Assembly (NCBI GenBank): GCA_946478865.1 | Contig: CAMLDO010000016.1 | Coordinates: forward strand, 1 to 46,157 | Direction of reading: 5' to 3' | Origin: an uncultured Methylobacillus sp. | GTDB lineage: Bacteria > Pseudomonadota > Gammaproteobacteria > Burkholderiales > Methylophilaceae | Length of the DNA stretch: 46,157 nucleotides | Shown here: positions 36,837 to 46,114 of the stretch, one piece after another | Position numbering within the stretch: position 1 is the stretch's first letter | How the letters are laid out: each line of letters opens with the position of its first letter | The notes under the pieces: generated by a model | Told to the model about the DNA's origin: nothing | The model's input: the letters and a program-made list of their open reading frames with translations, nothing else | Databases searched by the model: none | Position numbers and translations under genes: made by a program

Positions 36837-38201
36837 TCAGGCTCCCTGCTCGACTTCGTCATGCCGCATGTAATGCCGCTCGTGGACTTCCTTCATGAGC
36901 AGGTTGCAGAGAAATCCCAGCGTCAGCAGCCCGGCCATGATGTAGAGCGTGGTGGTGTAGGCATCCGCCTTGGCGACGCCCTGATCGATCTGGTACTCGC
37001 GGATGTAGTTGACCAGCACCGGCCCCAGCACGCCCGCGGTTGCCCACGCCGTCAGCAGCCGCCCGTGGATGCCGCCCACGTACTTGGTACCGAAGATGTC
37101 GGCGAGATAAGCCGGAATCGTCGCGAAGCCACCGCCGTACATGCTGAGGATGACCGCCGACGCGGCAATGAACAGCACGACATTCCCCTGCCCGCTCAGG
37201 GTGGGCAGCATCGAATAGAGGAAAGTGCCGAGCGCGAAAAACAGGAAATAGGTGTTCTGCCGCCCAAGGTAATCCGACGCCGACGACCAGATGAAGCGCC
37301 CCGCCATGTTGAACAGCGACAGCAGCCCGACGAAGCCCGCCGCCGCCTCGGGAGTGATTGACCCCTTGAACATCTCCTGGATCATCACCGACGCCTGTCC
37401 GAGGATGCCGATGCCAGCCGTCACATTGAGGCAGAGAATCGCCCACAGCAGGTAGAACTGCGGCGTCAGCAGCGCCCGATCGATATGCACATGGCGCTTG
37501 GTGACCATCTTTTTGGACTCCGCCGGCGCGGTCCAGCCTTCCGGCTTCCAATCGGCGGGTGGGATACGGATGGCGAGCGAGCCGATCACCATCGAGATGA
37601 AGTACAGCACACCCATGACCACGAAGGCTTCCTTGACGCCCACGCTGGTCGCGCTCTCGAAATGCTTCATGAGCGTGACGCCCAGCGGTGCGCCTATCAT
37701 CGCCCCGCCGCCGAAGCCCATGATCGCCAGGCCGGTCGCCATGCCGCGGCGGTCCGGGAACCACTTGATAAGCGTGGACACCGGCGACACGTAACCCAGT
37801 CCCAGCCCGCAGCCGCCGATGACGCCGTAGCCGAGGTAGAGCAACCAAATCTGGTGGGTATGCACGCCGATGGCGGACAAAATGAAACCGCCGCCAAAAC
37901 AGCAGGCGGCGGTGAACATGGTGCGGCGCGGGCCGACTTTTTCCAGCCACTTCCCGCCGAAGGCAGCCGAGAGGCCGAGGAATACGATGGCGAGGCTGTA
38001 TATCCAGCCGATGGTGGTGAGCTTCCAGTCGTCGGGCGCCGATTCGGCAACGCCGATCACGCGGGTCAGCGGTTCGTTGAATACGCTGAAGGCATAAGCC
38101 TGCCCGATACACAGATGTACGGCCAATGCCGCCGGCGGAATCAGCCAGCGGTTGTAGCGATGACTTGCGGTAATTCTTTCCTTCGAAAAAAAGCCCGGCA
38201 T
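36837..38201 (-). CDS. OFA-family MFS transporter (oxalate/formate antiporter type)
   Basis: A 454-residue inner-membrane carrier with 12 predicted helices. The first helix carries HLCIGQAYAFSVFNEPL, typical of OxlT-like proteins, and PDRRGMATGLAIMGFGGGAMIGAPL is the conserved cytoplasmic loop and following helix. LFNMAGRFIWSSASDYLGR is the second-half repeat of the MFS loop motif. Substrate cannot be read from sequence; oxalate, formate or another monocarboxylate is likely, and the neighbouring formate dehydrogenase makes formate attractive (inference). It is divergent from the second secretion ATPase and followed by a one-helix partner. Confidence 0.88.
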   Translation of the reverse strand: MPGFFSKERITASHRYNRWLIPPAALAVHLCIGQAYAFSVFNEPLTRVIGVAESAPDDWKLTTIGWIYSLAIVFLGLSAAFGGKWLEKVGPRRTMFTAACCFGGGFILSAIGVHTHQIWLLYLGYGVIGGCGLGLGYVSPVSTLIKWFPDRRGMATGLAIMGFGGGAMIGAPLGVTLMKHFESATSVGVKEAFVVMGVLYFISMVIGSLAIRIPPADWKPEGWTAPAESKKMVTKRHVHIDRALLTPQFYLLWAILCLNVTAGIGILGQASVMIQEMFKGSITPEAAAGFVGLLSLFNMAGRFIWSSASDYLGRQNTYFLFFALGTFLYSMLPTLSGQGNVVLFIAASAVILSMYGGGFATIPAYLADIFGTKYVGGIHGRLLTAWATAGVLGPVLVNYIREYQIDQGVAKADAYTTTLYIMAGLLTLGFLCNLLMKEVHERHYMRHDEVEQGA

Positions 38202-38415
38202 GCGTCCTCTCCTCTATGTCTGCTTGTTCTTGTCCTGCTGTTCTACCTCTCGAATTCATGTTGCGAAATGCAAGACTCACCCGCGTGACGGGCACCTCTT
38301 TGCAACAGAATAGTCCTATATATTCAAATCACTGGCAATTGAAATGAGATCAAGCCGCCGGACGAATCTCATGAAGACATAAAACTGCTATTATCCCGAT
38401 AAGCCTTTTTCGCCC
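38202..38415. other. Divergent intergenic region (MFS / ATPase)
   Basis: A 214-base region holding the divergent promoters of the MFS gene and the second secretion ATPase. AT-rich boxes (TATATA near 38320; TATTAT near 38389) are visible but neither has a convincing -35 partner. A GGAGAGGA ribosome binding site precedes the MFS start. No gene is supported. Confidence 0.4.
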
Positions 38416-40818
38416 ATGCCTATGAACACGCTCGCCTCTCCGCCCATGCTCGACTGGCCTCTTCCTCCTTACGCCGTTCTCGAATCCGCATTGAGCGATG
38501 CCCAATGCTTTGTACAGCTACGCGACGGCAAAACCGTCCAGGGATTGCTCGGCAGCATGAATGTCGACATCGGCATGATGGAAGTGCATAACGCCAATGG
38601 CGGCATGAGCTCCAAGGGGATCAGCTTCGGCAACCTGAAGTGGATAGACCTCACGGAACTGGTGGCGCTAAAAAGCGGCGCTACCGTGGTGAACGAGAGC
38701 AACGGAATTTTCGCCGCGCCCGAATTGCGCGACATCGAGATCGAATTCACCGACGACGACAAGATGTCCGGCAAGACTTTCGGCATGCTGGAAACGGAGC
38801 GCGGCATCCACCTTTATCTGGAGCAGTCCGAAGGCCGCTACCTTCGCCGCTACATCCCGAGCGACGTGATCCGCCGCTACTCCACCGGCGAACCGCTGGG
38901 CAAGATGCTGGTCGAGGTCAAGGGCGTGGCGCCCGAAGTGATCGCCGAAGGTCTGGACCAGCAGAAGAAACTGCGTGATCGCCCGCTCGGCGAATACCTC
39001 AAGAGCGAGGAAGTCATCAGCGGCGAGCAGCTCGACCAGGTGCTGCAGCAGCTGCGCCACCAGCCGTCGCTCAAGCTCGGCGAAGCGCTCATGAAAGCCG
39101 GCATCGTCGAAGAATCGCAGATCCAGCAGGCGCTCGAGCAGCAAAAGCACAACCGCAAGCGCGCGCTGGGTGAAATCCTCATCGAGATGGGTATCGTTGA
39201 CCGAGCCACGGTCAACCAGTTGCTCGCGCGCAAGATGGGCATTCCCTACATCAAGCTCGCCCAATTCAGCATCGATCCCAACGTGGTCAAGATGGTGCCG
39301 GAAAAGGTCGCGTCGAAATACACGCTGATGCCGCTGTGCGTGGTTGACCAGCGCATCTTCGTGGCAATGGAAAACCCGCTCATGAACGAAGCGCTCAACG
39401 AAGTGCGCTTCCATGCCAAGAAAACCGCCGAGCCGGTCATGGCCTCGGCTGATGAAATCCACACCGCCATCCGCAGCTTCTACGGCACGGCGCATTTCGA
39501 CGATCTGGCGTCGGAGCTGGCGGTCGCCCTCGACGGCGGCGAAGACGCGCCGGAAACCAGCGAACTCACGGAAAACGACACCATCCTCACGCGGATGCTC
39601 AACAAGACCATCCTGGATGCGCACCAGCAAGGGGCTTCGGATATCCACATCGAAACCTATCCCGGCAAGAAGCACAGCGTGATCCGTTTCCGCAAGGACG
39701 GTCACATGGTGCACTACTTCGACCTGCCGGCCAATTTCCGCAACGCCATCGTCTCGCGCATCAAGATCATGGCCAACCTGGACATCTCCGAGAAGCGCCG
39801 CGCGCAGGACGGCAAGATCGACTTCTCGCAGTTCGGTCCCGCACGCATCGAGTTGCGCGTGGCGACCATTCCGACCATCAACGGCCTGGAAGACGTGGTG
39901 TTGCGTATCCTCAATGCCGGCAAGCCGATTCCGCTCGACAAGATCCTGCTCAGCGAATACAACCTGGGCCAGCTCAAGACCATTTCACAGCGCCCGCACG
40001 GCATGCTGCTGGTGTGCGGCCCGACCGGCTCGGGCAAGACCACCACGCTGCACTCGGTCATGAGCTACATCAACACCCCTGAGCGCAAGATCTGGACGGC
40101 GGAAGACCCGGTGGAAATCACCCAGGAAGGCCTGCGGCAAGTGCAGGTGCACCCCAAGATCGGCTGGACGTTCGCGTCCGCACTGCGCGCCTTCCTACGC
40201 GCCGACCCGGATGTAATCATGGTGGGCGAAATGCGCGACCAGGAAACTTCGCAGATCGGCGTGGAAGCCTCGCTGACCGGCCACCTTGTGCTGTCCACGC
40301 TGCACACCAACAGCGCGGCCGAATCCGTGGTGCGCCTGCTCGACCTCGGGCTTGATCCGTTCAACTTCTCCGATGCACTGCTGGGCGTGCTGGGCCAGCG
40401 TCTTGCGCGCGCACTCTGCCCATCATGCAAGAAGCCGCATGCGGCCAAGGATGATGAAATCGAAGCGCTGGTCCGGGAATACTGCGAGAGCTTCGAGAAT
40501 GTGGGGCACCCTGTTCCCGCGAAGGACACACTGCTGGAAGACTGGAAGCGCCGTTTCGGCGATGCAAACGGCAAGTTGACGCTGTATACCGCTGCAGGCT
40601 GCAAGGAGTGCGACAAGAGCGGCTACAAGGGACGTATTGGCGTTCATGAGCTGCTGGTGAGCAACCCCAAGACCAAGCGCCTGATCCAGACGCGTGCCAG
40701 CGTCACCGAGATTCAGGCGGCGGCATTCGAAAGCGGCATGCGCACGCTGAAGCAGGACGGCATCGAGAAGGTGCTGCAAGGACTGACCGACATCCAGATG
40801 ATCCGGGCCGCCTGCTAG
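38416..40818 (+). CDS. Type II/IV secretion ATPase with MshEN-type N-terminal motifs
   Basis: An 800-residue PilB/GspE-like ATPase. Residues 1-160 form a domain I do not recognise, with beta-rich stretches such as CFVQLRDGKTVQGLLGS. About 190-320 holds two MshEN-like c-di-GMP-binding repeats: LKLGEALMKAGIVEESQIQQ and ALGEILIEMGIVDRATVNQ, matching the (R)LG-x-x-L-x-x-x-G pattern. The ATPase core follows: DIHIET, Walker A GPTGSGKTT (about 534), DPDVIMVGEMRD, TGHLVLSTLHTNSA, and zinc cysteines CPSC and CKEC around an insertion. The ATPase half is very similar to the GAF-ATPase at 21646, insertion included, so the two are paralogues. No other pilus or secretion genes flank it. Confidence 0.9.
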   Translation: MPMNTLASPPMLDWPLPPYAVLESALSDAQCFVQLRDGKTVQGLLGSMNVDIGMMEVHNANGGMSSKGISFGNLKWIDLTELVALKSGATVVNESNGIFAAPELRDIEIEFTDDDKMSGKTFGMLETERGIHLYLEQSEGRYLRRYIPSDVIRRYSTGEPLGKMLVEVKGVAPEVIAEGLDQQKKLRDRPLGEYLKSEEVISGEQLDQVLQQLRHQPSLKLGEALMKAGIVEESQIQQALEQQKHNRKRALGEILIEMGIVDRATVNQLLARKMGIPYIKLAQFSIDPNVVKMVPEKVASKYTLMPLCVVDQRIFVAMENPLMNEALNEVRFHAKKTAEPVMASADEIHTAIRSFYGTAHFDDLASELAVALDGGEDAPETSELTENDTILTRMLNKTILDAHQQGASDIHIETYPGKKHSVIRFRKDGHMVHYFDLPANFRNAIVSRIKIMANLDISEKRRAQDGKIDFSQFGPARIELRVATIPTINGLEDVVLRILNAGKPIPLDKILLSEYNLGQLKTISQRPHGMLLVCGPTGSGKTTTLHSVMSYINTPERKIWTAEDPVEITQEGLRQVQVHPKIGWTFASALRAFLRADPDVIMVGEMRDQETSQIGVEASLTGHLVLSTLHTNSAAESVVRLLDLGLDPFNFSDALLGVLGQRLARALCPSCKKPHAAKDDEIEALVREYCESFENVGHPVPAKDTLLEDWKRRFGDANGKLTLYTAAGCKECDKSGYKGRIGVHELLVSNPKTKRLIQTRASVTEIQAAAFESGMRTLKQDGIEKVLQGLTDIQMIRAAC

Positions 40819-40837
40819 AAAAAACTTCGGAGCGCTG

Positions 40838-41023
40838 TCAGCAGCAGCGCTTCACGCCCTTCCACTTGTTGTCCTGCCACTGCTTGAAAAATTCCTCGCG
40901 CGACAGCGGGGGAACATCGGCATCGGGATGATGCTGCGCATGATGCGACAGGTAGCGCTCGTAGGCGTCATCGCCCGAAAGGCGGCGTATGCCGCACCAC
41001 AGGCGGCTCAGAAAATTGCTCAC
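40838..41023 (-). CDS. YbdD/YjiX-family small protein (DUF466)
   Basis: A 61-residue protein with the family pattern: YERYLSHHAQHHPDADVPPLSREEFF in the centre, cut here by family landmarks DAYERY, HHPD and EEFFKQ, and the terminal KRCC. Family members are encoded with CstA/BtsT pyruvate transporters and are needed for their function in E. coli. Here cstA is the first gene of the same minus-strand run, with three genes in between. The start is a GTG at 41023 overlapping the methyltransferase TGA (GTGA). Confidence 0.9.
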   Translation of the reverse strand: MSNFLSRLWCGIRRLSGDDAYERYLSHHAQHHPDADVPPLSREEFFKQWQDNKWKGVKRCC

Positions 41024-41787
41024 TTCATGTTCTCCTCGATGCGGTAGCAATACAGCACGGTCTCGCGCGCATCCTCGATTTCCACCTTCATTTCCGGGCG
41101 CCGGCCGGGTACGTCAAACGACGACGACACGAACAACGTTCCCGGACGCATCTCGCGCCGCACCTTGTCGCCGACCTCGGCCATCACCGCGGGCGAAAGA
41201 AACGCGAATACCACATCATAATCCGCGAGATTCGCCTCCCAGAAACTTGCACGGTGCAGCGTCAGGTTGGGCAAACTGCGACTGCGCAGCGCGGTAAGCG
41301 CCCAGGGAATCGGGGCACGCTCCCAGGCTTCGACCTGCAACAGCGGGAAATGTTTTGCCAGCGGCACCACCACCGATCCCACGCCAGCACCGAGATCGAC
41401 GAAACGCCGGGCGCGCTCGTCATCCGCAATTTCAGCCAGCGCAAGCATGACCTCACGCGAGGAGAGAAACAGCGGCACATCGCCCCCGGCCGTGCCCCAG
41501 AACACCAGCAACAACAAGGCAAAGGCGACCAGATACAGCTCGCTCGGCAGCGCGAGCGTGGTTGCAGCCAGTACCGCCGGAAGAAAAACGAGATGCATCG
41601 GTTGCCACCAGCGCGGTTGCTGCAGCCACCTGGATGCAAAGAGCGCGGCGAAGCCTTGCGTAATAGCGAAGGCCCACATGTCATGGAACACGCGGGGCAT
41701 GATCCAGGCCAGCATCAACGCCACCGCAAGACCGATAAGCTGGGCCAGCAGCGCACGCACCGGTTGACGCTGCAGCAGTCCTGCCAT
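41020..41787 (-). CDS. Membrane-anchored class I SAM methyltransferase-like protein
   Basis: 255 residues from the ATG at 41787, which overlaps the M48 stop (TGATG). The first 110 residues contain about four hydrophobic helices. From about residue 112 a Rossmann-type methyltransferase domain shows VDLGAGVGSVVVPLA (motif I), VEAWERAPIP (post-I) and DYDVVFAFLSP (motif II/III). The substrate is unknown. It sits between the M48 peptidase and the YbdD-like gene. Confidence 0.85.
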   Translation of the reverse strand: MAGLLQRQPVRALLAQLIGLAVALMLAWIMPRVFHDMWAFAITQGFAALFASRWLQQPRWWQPMHLVFLPAVLAATTLALPSELYLVAFALLLLVFWGTAGGDVPLFLSSREVMLALAEIADDERARRFVDLGAGVGSVVVPLAKHFPLLQVEAWERAPIPWALTALRSRSLPNLTLHRASFWEANLADYDVVFAFLSPAVMAEVGDKVRREMRPGTLFVSSSFDVPGRRPEMKVEIEDARETVLYCYRIEENMK

Positions 41788-42812
41788 CAATGCGCGTCCT
41801 TGAGGCGGCGGATACGCTCCGGAGTCGCGGGGTGCGTGGACAGATAATCCAGCCACTCGGGCTGCGTTTTATCTGCCTTGCCCGGCTTCTTGCCCGCATA
41901 GGCCTCTTCCAGCTTGCCCAGCATTTCGCCCAGCCGATCGCTCGAAATACCGTTGAGCGCCAGCGTGCGTGCGGCGAAATCATCCGCGCGCCGTTCGAAA
42001 TCGCGGGAGTAGCGCGTTTCCAGCAATGCGGTCGGCGCAGCGGCGAGTATGGAACTGACATCCCCCACGTACCACGCCATCGCGAGGCCGACCACCGAAG
42101 CCTGCAACATCTGCCGCAGCGCATGACGCTCCGTGACGTGTCCCATCTCGTGCGCCAGGACGGCGATCACCTGCTCGTCGTTATCGGAAAGCTTTACCAG
42201 CTCGTCCAACAGCACCACTGTGCCGCCGGGCAACGCGAACGCGTTGGGACCGATATGCGGCGCGCTGCGGAAATAGATGCGGTTGGGCTTGGCGGCGCCT
42301 TCGGGCCATTTCATCGCGCGCAGCCGGCTCACGAAAACCTGCCGTCGTTCCTGACTGAGCTGACTCGGTTCCAGCAATCGCCCGTCGAAGGTCTTGAGGA
42401 AATGGCCGTCGATCATTACGAGCACGCTTTCCGGCATGCGTTCCGCCGCAGCCTTGGCCGCATAGGGCAAGCCCCAGAAGTAAGCGGCCGCCACCAGCGC
42501 AAGCGTTACCAGCAGCGACGCCACCGCATAGGTCCAACGCGCTTCCAGATGCGCCACCCAGGAAACGCCGTGCCCCATGGACTGGAACATCGCATCGAAG
42601 CCCGCACGGTCGTGAACCTCGCAGCGCGCGCCATCCGCAAACAGGATCTGGCGCGGCGTATCACCCAGCGGCGCGGGAATGCGTAGCGCGGCCAGCGCAT
42701 CGCTGCGCGCGACCGTGTCTCCGTTTATATGAAGAGTATCGTCGCGCAGTTCCAGCGCCACCGTATGGCGGCGCGCACTTTGCCCATCGAAATAGAAGCC
42801 GGCAATCGTCAT
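41787..42812 (-). CDS. Membrane M48-family metalloprotease
   Basis: A 341-residue zinc peptidase. The N-terminal domain (about 1-85) is followed by one transmembrane helix (YAVASLLVTLALVAAAYFW), then the peptidase domain with HEMGH (about residue 222) and the third-ligand region SRDFERRADDFAA. The conserved NAFALPGG substrate strand is present. It resembles the BepA/LoiP/Oma1 group but with its own N-terminal domain. One-base overlap with the YjgN-like gene upstream and with the methyltransferase downstream indicates tight coupling. Confidence 0.92.
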   Translation of the reverse strand: MTIAGFYFDGQSARRHTVALELRDDTLHINGDTVARSDALAALRIPAPLGDTPRQILFADGARCEVHDRAGFDAMFQSMGHGVSWVAHLEARWTYAVASLLVTLALVAAAYFWGLPYAAKAAAERMPESVLVMIDGHFLKTFDGRLLEPSQLSQERRQVFVSRLRAMKWPEGAAKPNRIYFRSAPHIGPNAFALPGGTVVLLDELVKLSDNDEQVIAVLAHEMGHVTERHALRQMLQASVVGLAMAWYVGDVSSILAAAPTALLETRYSRDFERRADDFAARTLALNGISSDRLGEMLGKLEEAYAGKKPGKADKTQPEWLDYLSTHPATPERIRRLKDAH

Positions 42813-43843
42813 CAGAGCGCGATGTCGATATCGAACATTTCGGCCATCTCCTCGCCGGCCGCGCTCGCATTCACCTGCACGCCCGCGACAAATTCATCGA
42901 GGTCGGCATTCGCCTGCAACGCCATGTTTTCCATGCGGTAGCGCGTGAGGCGGATATCGGCGAACGGCTTGAACAGGCCAAGCGTGAGGATGATCAGCAC
43001 GAAGTTGCTGGCCATGATCCAGAACATGCCGCGTGCGCGCACATGGCTCTCGAAGCCGATGGGGCCGAGCGTGGTGTTGTTCCAGATCACGTTCTGCAAG
43101 CGCGCCGCGATATAAGGGCCGATCAGCAGCAGCGCGGCAAGATAGGCGAGCAAAATGACGCCGACGACCACGGACACGGCTGCGGTACTATGCGCGCCTG
43201 CACCGGCCACCACCAGTGCGGCAATCACGCCGGCCACGACCATGATGCCGATCAGGCTAAGAAAAACGATGAGGTAAGGCTTGTAGAACGCGCCCGGTCC
43301 GGCATGAAAACCGAAGCGCTCATTGCCATACTGGCTGCTGTTGGCGAGGAAACGGCGAATCTGCTGATGCGCCAGTGGCCACAGCAGGCCCAGCGTCATG
43401 TAGGACACCAGCGGCAGCAGCAGGAAATTCACGTAGCCTTCGCCGTTCTTGCCGTGGAAAGAGAAACGCAGCCCGCGATAGCTGGTGTTGTGCAGACGGA
43501 AGCGGAAGGAGCGTACCAGCAGCCACGGCATGACCGCCAGTATCAGCACAAAAGCGACCAGCCCCGCGATGATGCTGAACTGCCCAGCTACGGAGTAAAG
43601 CGCGAATAAGCCGACCGCGATGATGCGGCCTTTGAGGATTGCGATCGGATCGCCGTGATAATCGAAATTCGCGCCGCCGACTGAGGTATGGCGGTAGAAA
43701 TACTGCATGCGCCGCACCTTGGCCCATGCCGAATAAATCCCCAGCGTGACCAGACTCAGGCACAGATTGACGATCCAGATACGGAAATACTCCCCGCCGC
43801 GCCCGCTGAACGCGAATGGCTCGCGCCGTTGCCCCTGCTCCAT
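42812..43843 (-). CDS. YjgN (DUF898) family membrane protein
   Basis: 343 residues from the ATG at 43843, behind a good GGGGAG ribosome binding site; the longer open frame is rejected. The duplicated family unit is visible: FSGRGGEYFRIWIVNLCLSLVTLGIYS at the start (shortened here) with AWAKVRRMQYFYRHT, and again in FWIMASNFVLIILTLGLFKPFA followed by DIRLTRYRMENM. Six or more transmembrane helices. Function unknown. It is commonly paired with an M48 peptidase, as here. Confidence 0.9.
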   Translation of the reverse strand: MEQGQRREPFAFSGRGGEYFRIWIVNLCLSLVTLGIYSAWAKVRRMQYFYRHTSVGGANFDYHGDPIAILKGRIIAVGLFALYSVAGQFSIIAGLVAFVLILAVMPWLLVRSFRFRLHNTSYRGLRFSFHGKNGEGYVNFLLLPLVSYMTLGLLWPLAHQQIRRFLANSSQYGNERFGFHAGPGAFYKPYLIVFLSLIGIMVVAGVIAALVVAGAGAHSTAAVSVVVGVILLAYLAALLLIGPYIAARLQNVIWNNTTLGPIGFESHVRARGMFWIMASNFVLIILTLGLFKPFADIRLTRYRMENMALQANADLDEFVAGVQVNASAAGEEMAEMFDIDIAL

Positions 43844-43904
43844 GATGCTCCCCTTTTTTGTTGTTGACGTTGTTGTAGTTTTTTCCGGAACGGTGCCGCA
43901 GCGA

Positions 43905-45974
43905 TCAATCGCGCACGTAATCCTCGACCAGACGGCTCGGAATGTGCGGCGACTCGGTGAGCGGCAACACGGGCTTACCGGCGATATGGCGCGCACTCAC
44001 TCGCAGCATGTCGAACACGATCACCCACAGCACGACCACGAAAAAGGCCGTGAGCGCGGCATCGAGCTGCTGATTAAAGATGAGTTGCGGCGCCACGGCG
44101 GCCTTTTCCGGCGGCAATGCACCTGAGGCGAGCTTGTTCGCCATATCCTGCGCCGCAGCGAGGAAGCCGACGCGGATATCGCTGCTGAAGATTTTTTCCC
44201 ACGCCGCCGAGGTTGTCACCGCCACCAGCCAGGCGAGGGGCACGCCGGTGATCCAGGCGTTTTTAAGCTTGCCGGACTTGATGAAAATGCCGGTCGCGAC
44301 GCACAAGGCGATAGCCGCGAGCATCTGGTTGGCGATGCCGAACAGCGGCCACAGCAGGTTCACGCCGCCATTGGGGTCGATCACGCCGATGTAGAGGAAA
44401 TAGCCCCACAGTCCCACGACCACCGCGCTGGTGATGATCACCGAAGGCGTCCAGGAAGTCTGGCCGAATTTGGGCGAGATATTGCCCAGCATGTCCTGCA
44501 GCATGAAGCGCCCGACGCGGGTGCCGGCGTCGAGCGTGGTAAGAATGAACACCGCCTCGAACATGATCGCGAAGTGGTACCACAGCGCCAGCATGCCGTT
44601 ACCGAACGCGCTGCCGAAAATGCTCGCCATGCCGACCGCGAGCGAAGGCGCGCCGCCGGTGCGCGCGAACAGCGTGGTTTCGCCCATCTGCTTCGCGAGC
44701 ATTTCCATCTGCTCCACCGTGACCGGGAAACCCCAGGAAGAAATCGTCGCGACGGCCGCGGCGGCCTCCTTGCCGACGATGCCGGCCGGACTGTTGATCG
44801 CAAAATACACACCGGGCTCCAGCACGGTCGCGGCGACCAGCGCCATGATCGCGACGAAGGACTCCAGCGCCATGCCGCCGTAACCGATCATGCGGATGTC
44901 ACGCTCGTTGGCAAGCAGCTTGGGCGTGGTGCCGGAAGCGATGAGCGCATGAAAACCAGAGATCGCGCCGCAGGCGATGGTGATGAACACGAAGGGAAAC
45001 AGGCTGCCGCCGAAGATCGGGCCGGTGCCGTCGATGAATTGCGTCAGCGCAGGCATCTTCACCTGCGGCTGCAGCACGGCGATCGCAAGCGCAAGCAGGA
45101 TCACCGTGCCCAGCTTCATGAAGGTGGAGAGGTAATCGCGCGGCGCGAGCAGCAGCCACACCGGCAGAATCGCCGCCGCAAAACCATAAAAAATCACGCC
45201 CCACGCGAGCGGCAAGCCTTCATGATCGAACAGCGCGCGTAGCGCAGGATGATGATCCACCCACCCGCCGCCCACCACAGCCAGCAGCAACAGAGTCACG
45301 CCAAGCAGCGAGCCTTCCAGCACGCGGCCCGGACGAATATTGCGCATGTAGAGGCCGACGATCATCGCGATAGGAATAGTCGCAGCCACCGTGGAAGTCG
45401 CCCACGGGCTGTGCTTCATCGCGTTGACGACCACCAGCCCGAGCACCGCGATCAGGATAATCATGATCGCGAAAGTGCCGATCAGCGCTGCAAATCCGCC
45501 TACCGGCCCCAGTTCGTCGCGCGCCATCTGGCCGAGACTGCGGCCATCGCGTCTCATCGAGAAGAACAGCGTGACCATGTCCTGCACGCAGCCGCCGATG
45601 ACGGCGCCGATCAGAATCCACAAGGTGCCGGGCAGATAGCCGAACTGCGCTGCCAGCGTCGGCCCGATCAATGGCCCGGGACCCGCAATCGCCGCGAAGT
45701 GGTGGCCGAACACGATCCATTTATTGGTGGGAACGAAATCGCGCCCGTTATCGAACCGCTCCGCCGGCGTGGCACGCGTCTCGTCGAACACCAACACCTT
45801 GGCTGCGATCCAGGCGGCATAAAAGCGGTAAGCGATCGCGAACACACACACCGCTGCCGTGATGAACCACAGCGCATTGATGCTTTCCCCGCGATTCAGC
45901 GCGATGCCCCCTACCGCCGACGCGCCCAGAATAGCCACTGCTATCCAGATCAATTTCCCCATCAGACTGTTCAT
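43905..45974 (-). CDS. cstA: CstA-family carbon starvation / pyruvate transporter
   Basis: A 689-residue inner-membrane protein with about 16 hydrophobic segments. Family blocks include NKWIVFGHHFAAIAGPGPLIGP near residue 85 (shortened here), then GTLWILIGAVIGGCVQDM, and FGIANQMLAAIAL near residue 540. E. coli CstA and BtsT import pyruvate (CstA also linked to peptides) by proton or ion coupling. The start at 45974 has a GGAG only three bases upstream, which is close. The YbdD-like partner is encoded at the far end of the same run. Confidence 0.94.
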   Translation of the reverse strand: MNSLMGKLIWIAVAILGASAVGGIALNRGESINALWFITAAVCVFAIAYRFYAAWIAAKVLVFDETRATPAERFDNGRDFVPTNKWIVFGHHFAAIAGPGPLIGPTLAAQFGYLPGTLWILIGAVIGGCVQDMVTLFFSMRRDGRSLGQMARDELGPVGGFAALIGTFAIMIILIAVLGLVVVNAMKHSPWATSTVAATIPIAMIVGLYMRNIRPGRVLEGSLLGVTLLLLAVVGGGWVDHHPALRALFDHEGLPLAWGVIFYGFAAAILPVWLLLAPRDYLSTFMKLGTVILLALAIAVLQPQVKMPALTQFIDGTGPIFGGSLFPFVFITIACGAISGFHALIASGTTPKLLANERDIRMIGYGGMALESFVAIMALVAATVLEPGVYFAINSPAGIVGKEAAAAVATISSWGFPVTVEQMEMLAKQMGETTLFARTGGAPSLAVGMASIFGSAFGNGMLALWYHFAIMFEAVFILTTLDAGTRVGRFMLQDMLGNISPKFGQTSWTPSVIITSAVVVGLWGYFLYIGVIDPNGGVNLLWPLFGIANQMLAAIALCVATGIFIKSGKLKNAWITGVPLAWLVAVTTSAAWEKIFSSDIRVGFLAAAQDMANKLASGALPPEKAAVAPQLIFNQQLDAALTAFFVVVLWVIVFDMLRVSARHIAGKPVLPLTESPHIPSRLVEDYVRD

Positions 45975-46018
45975 ATACTCCGGCTATCCTGTTGGTTTTA
46001 TACGTGATAATTTGCAAG

Positions 46019-46024
46019 TATAAT
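46019..46024 (+). promoter_or_regulatory. Possible -10 box of tRNA-Ala
   Basis: A perfect TATAAT lies 18 bases before the mature tRNA 5' end. The hexamer 17 bases upstream (TTTTAT) is a poor -35 box. Divergent cstA starts 45 bases to the left. Confidence 0.35.
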
Positions 46025-46041
46025 TCACGCACCATTTCTAT

Positions 46042-46114
<73 letters not shown>

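Noticed and set aside
36859..38295. A 478-codon minus-strand frame overlapping the MFS transporter
   Set aside because: It is the same strand in another frame, rich in Arg, Gly and Pro with no membrane helices, while the MFS frame is clearly the real gene.
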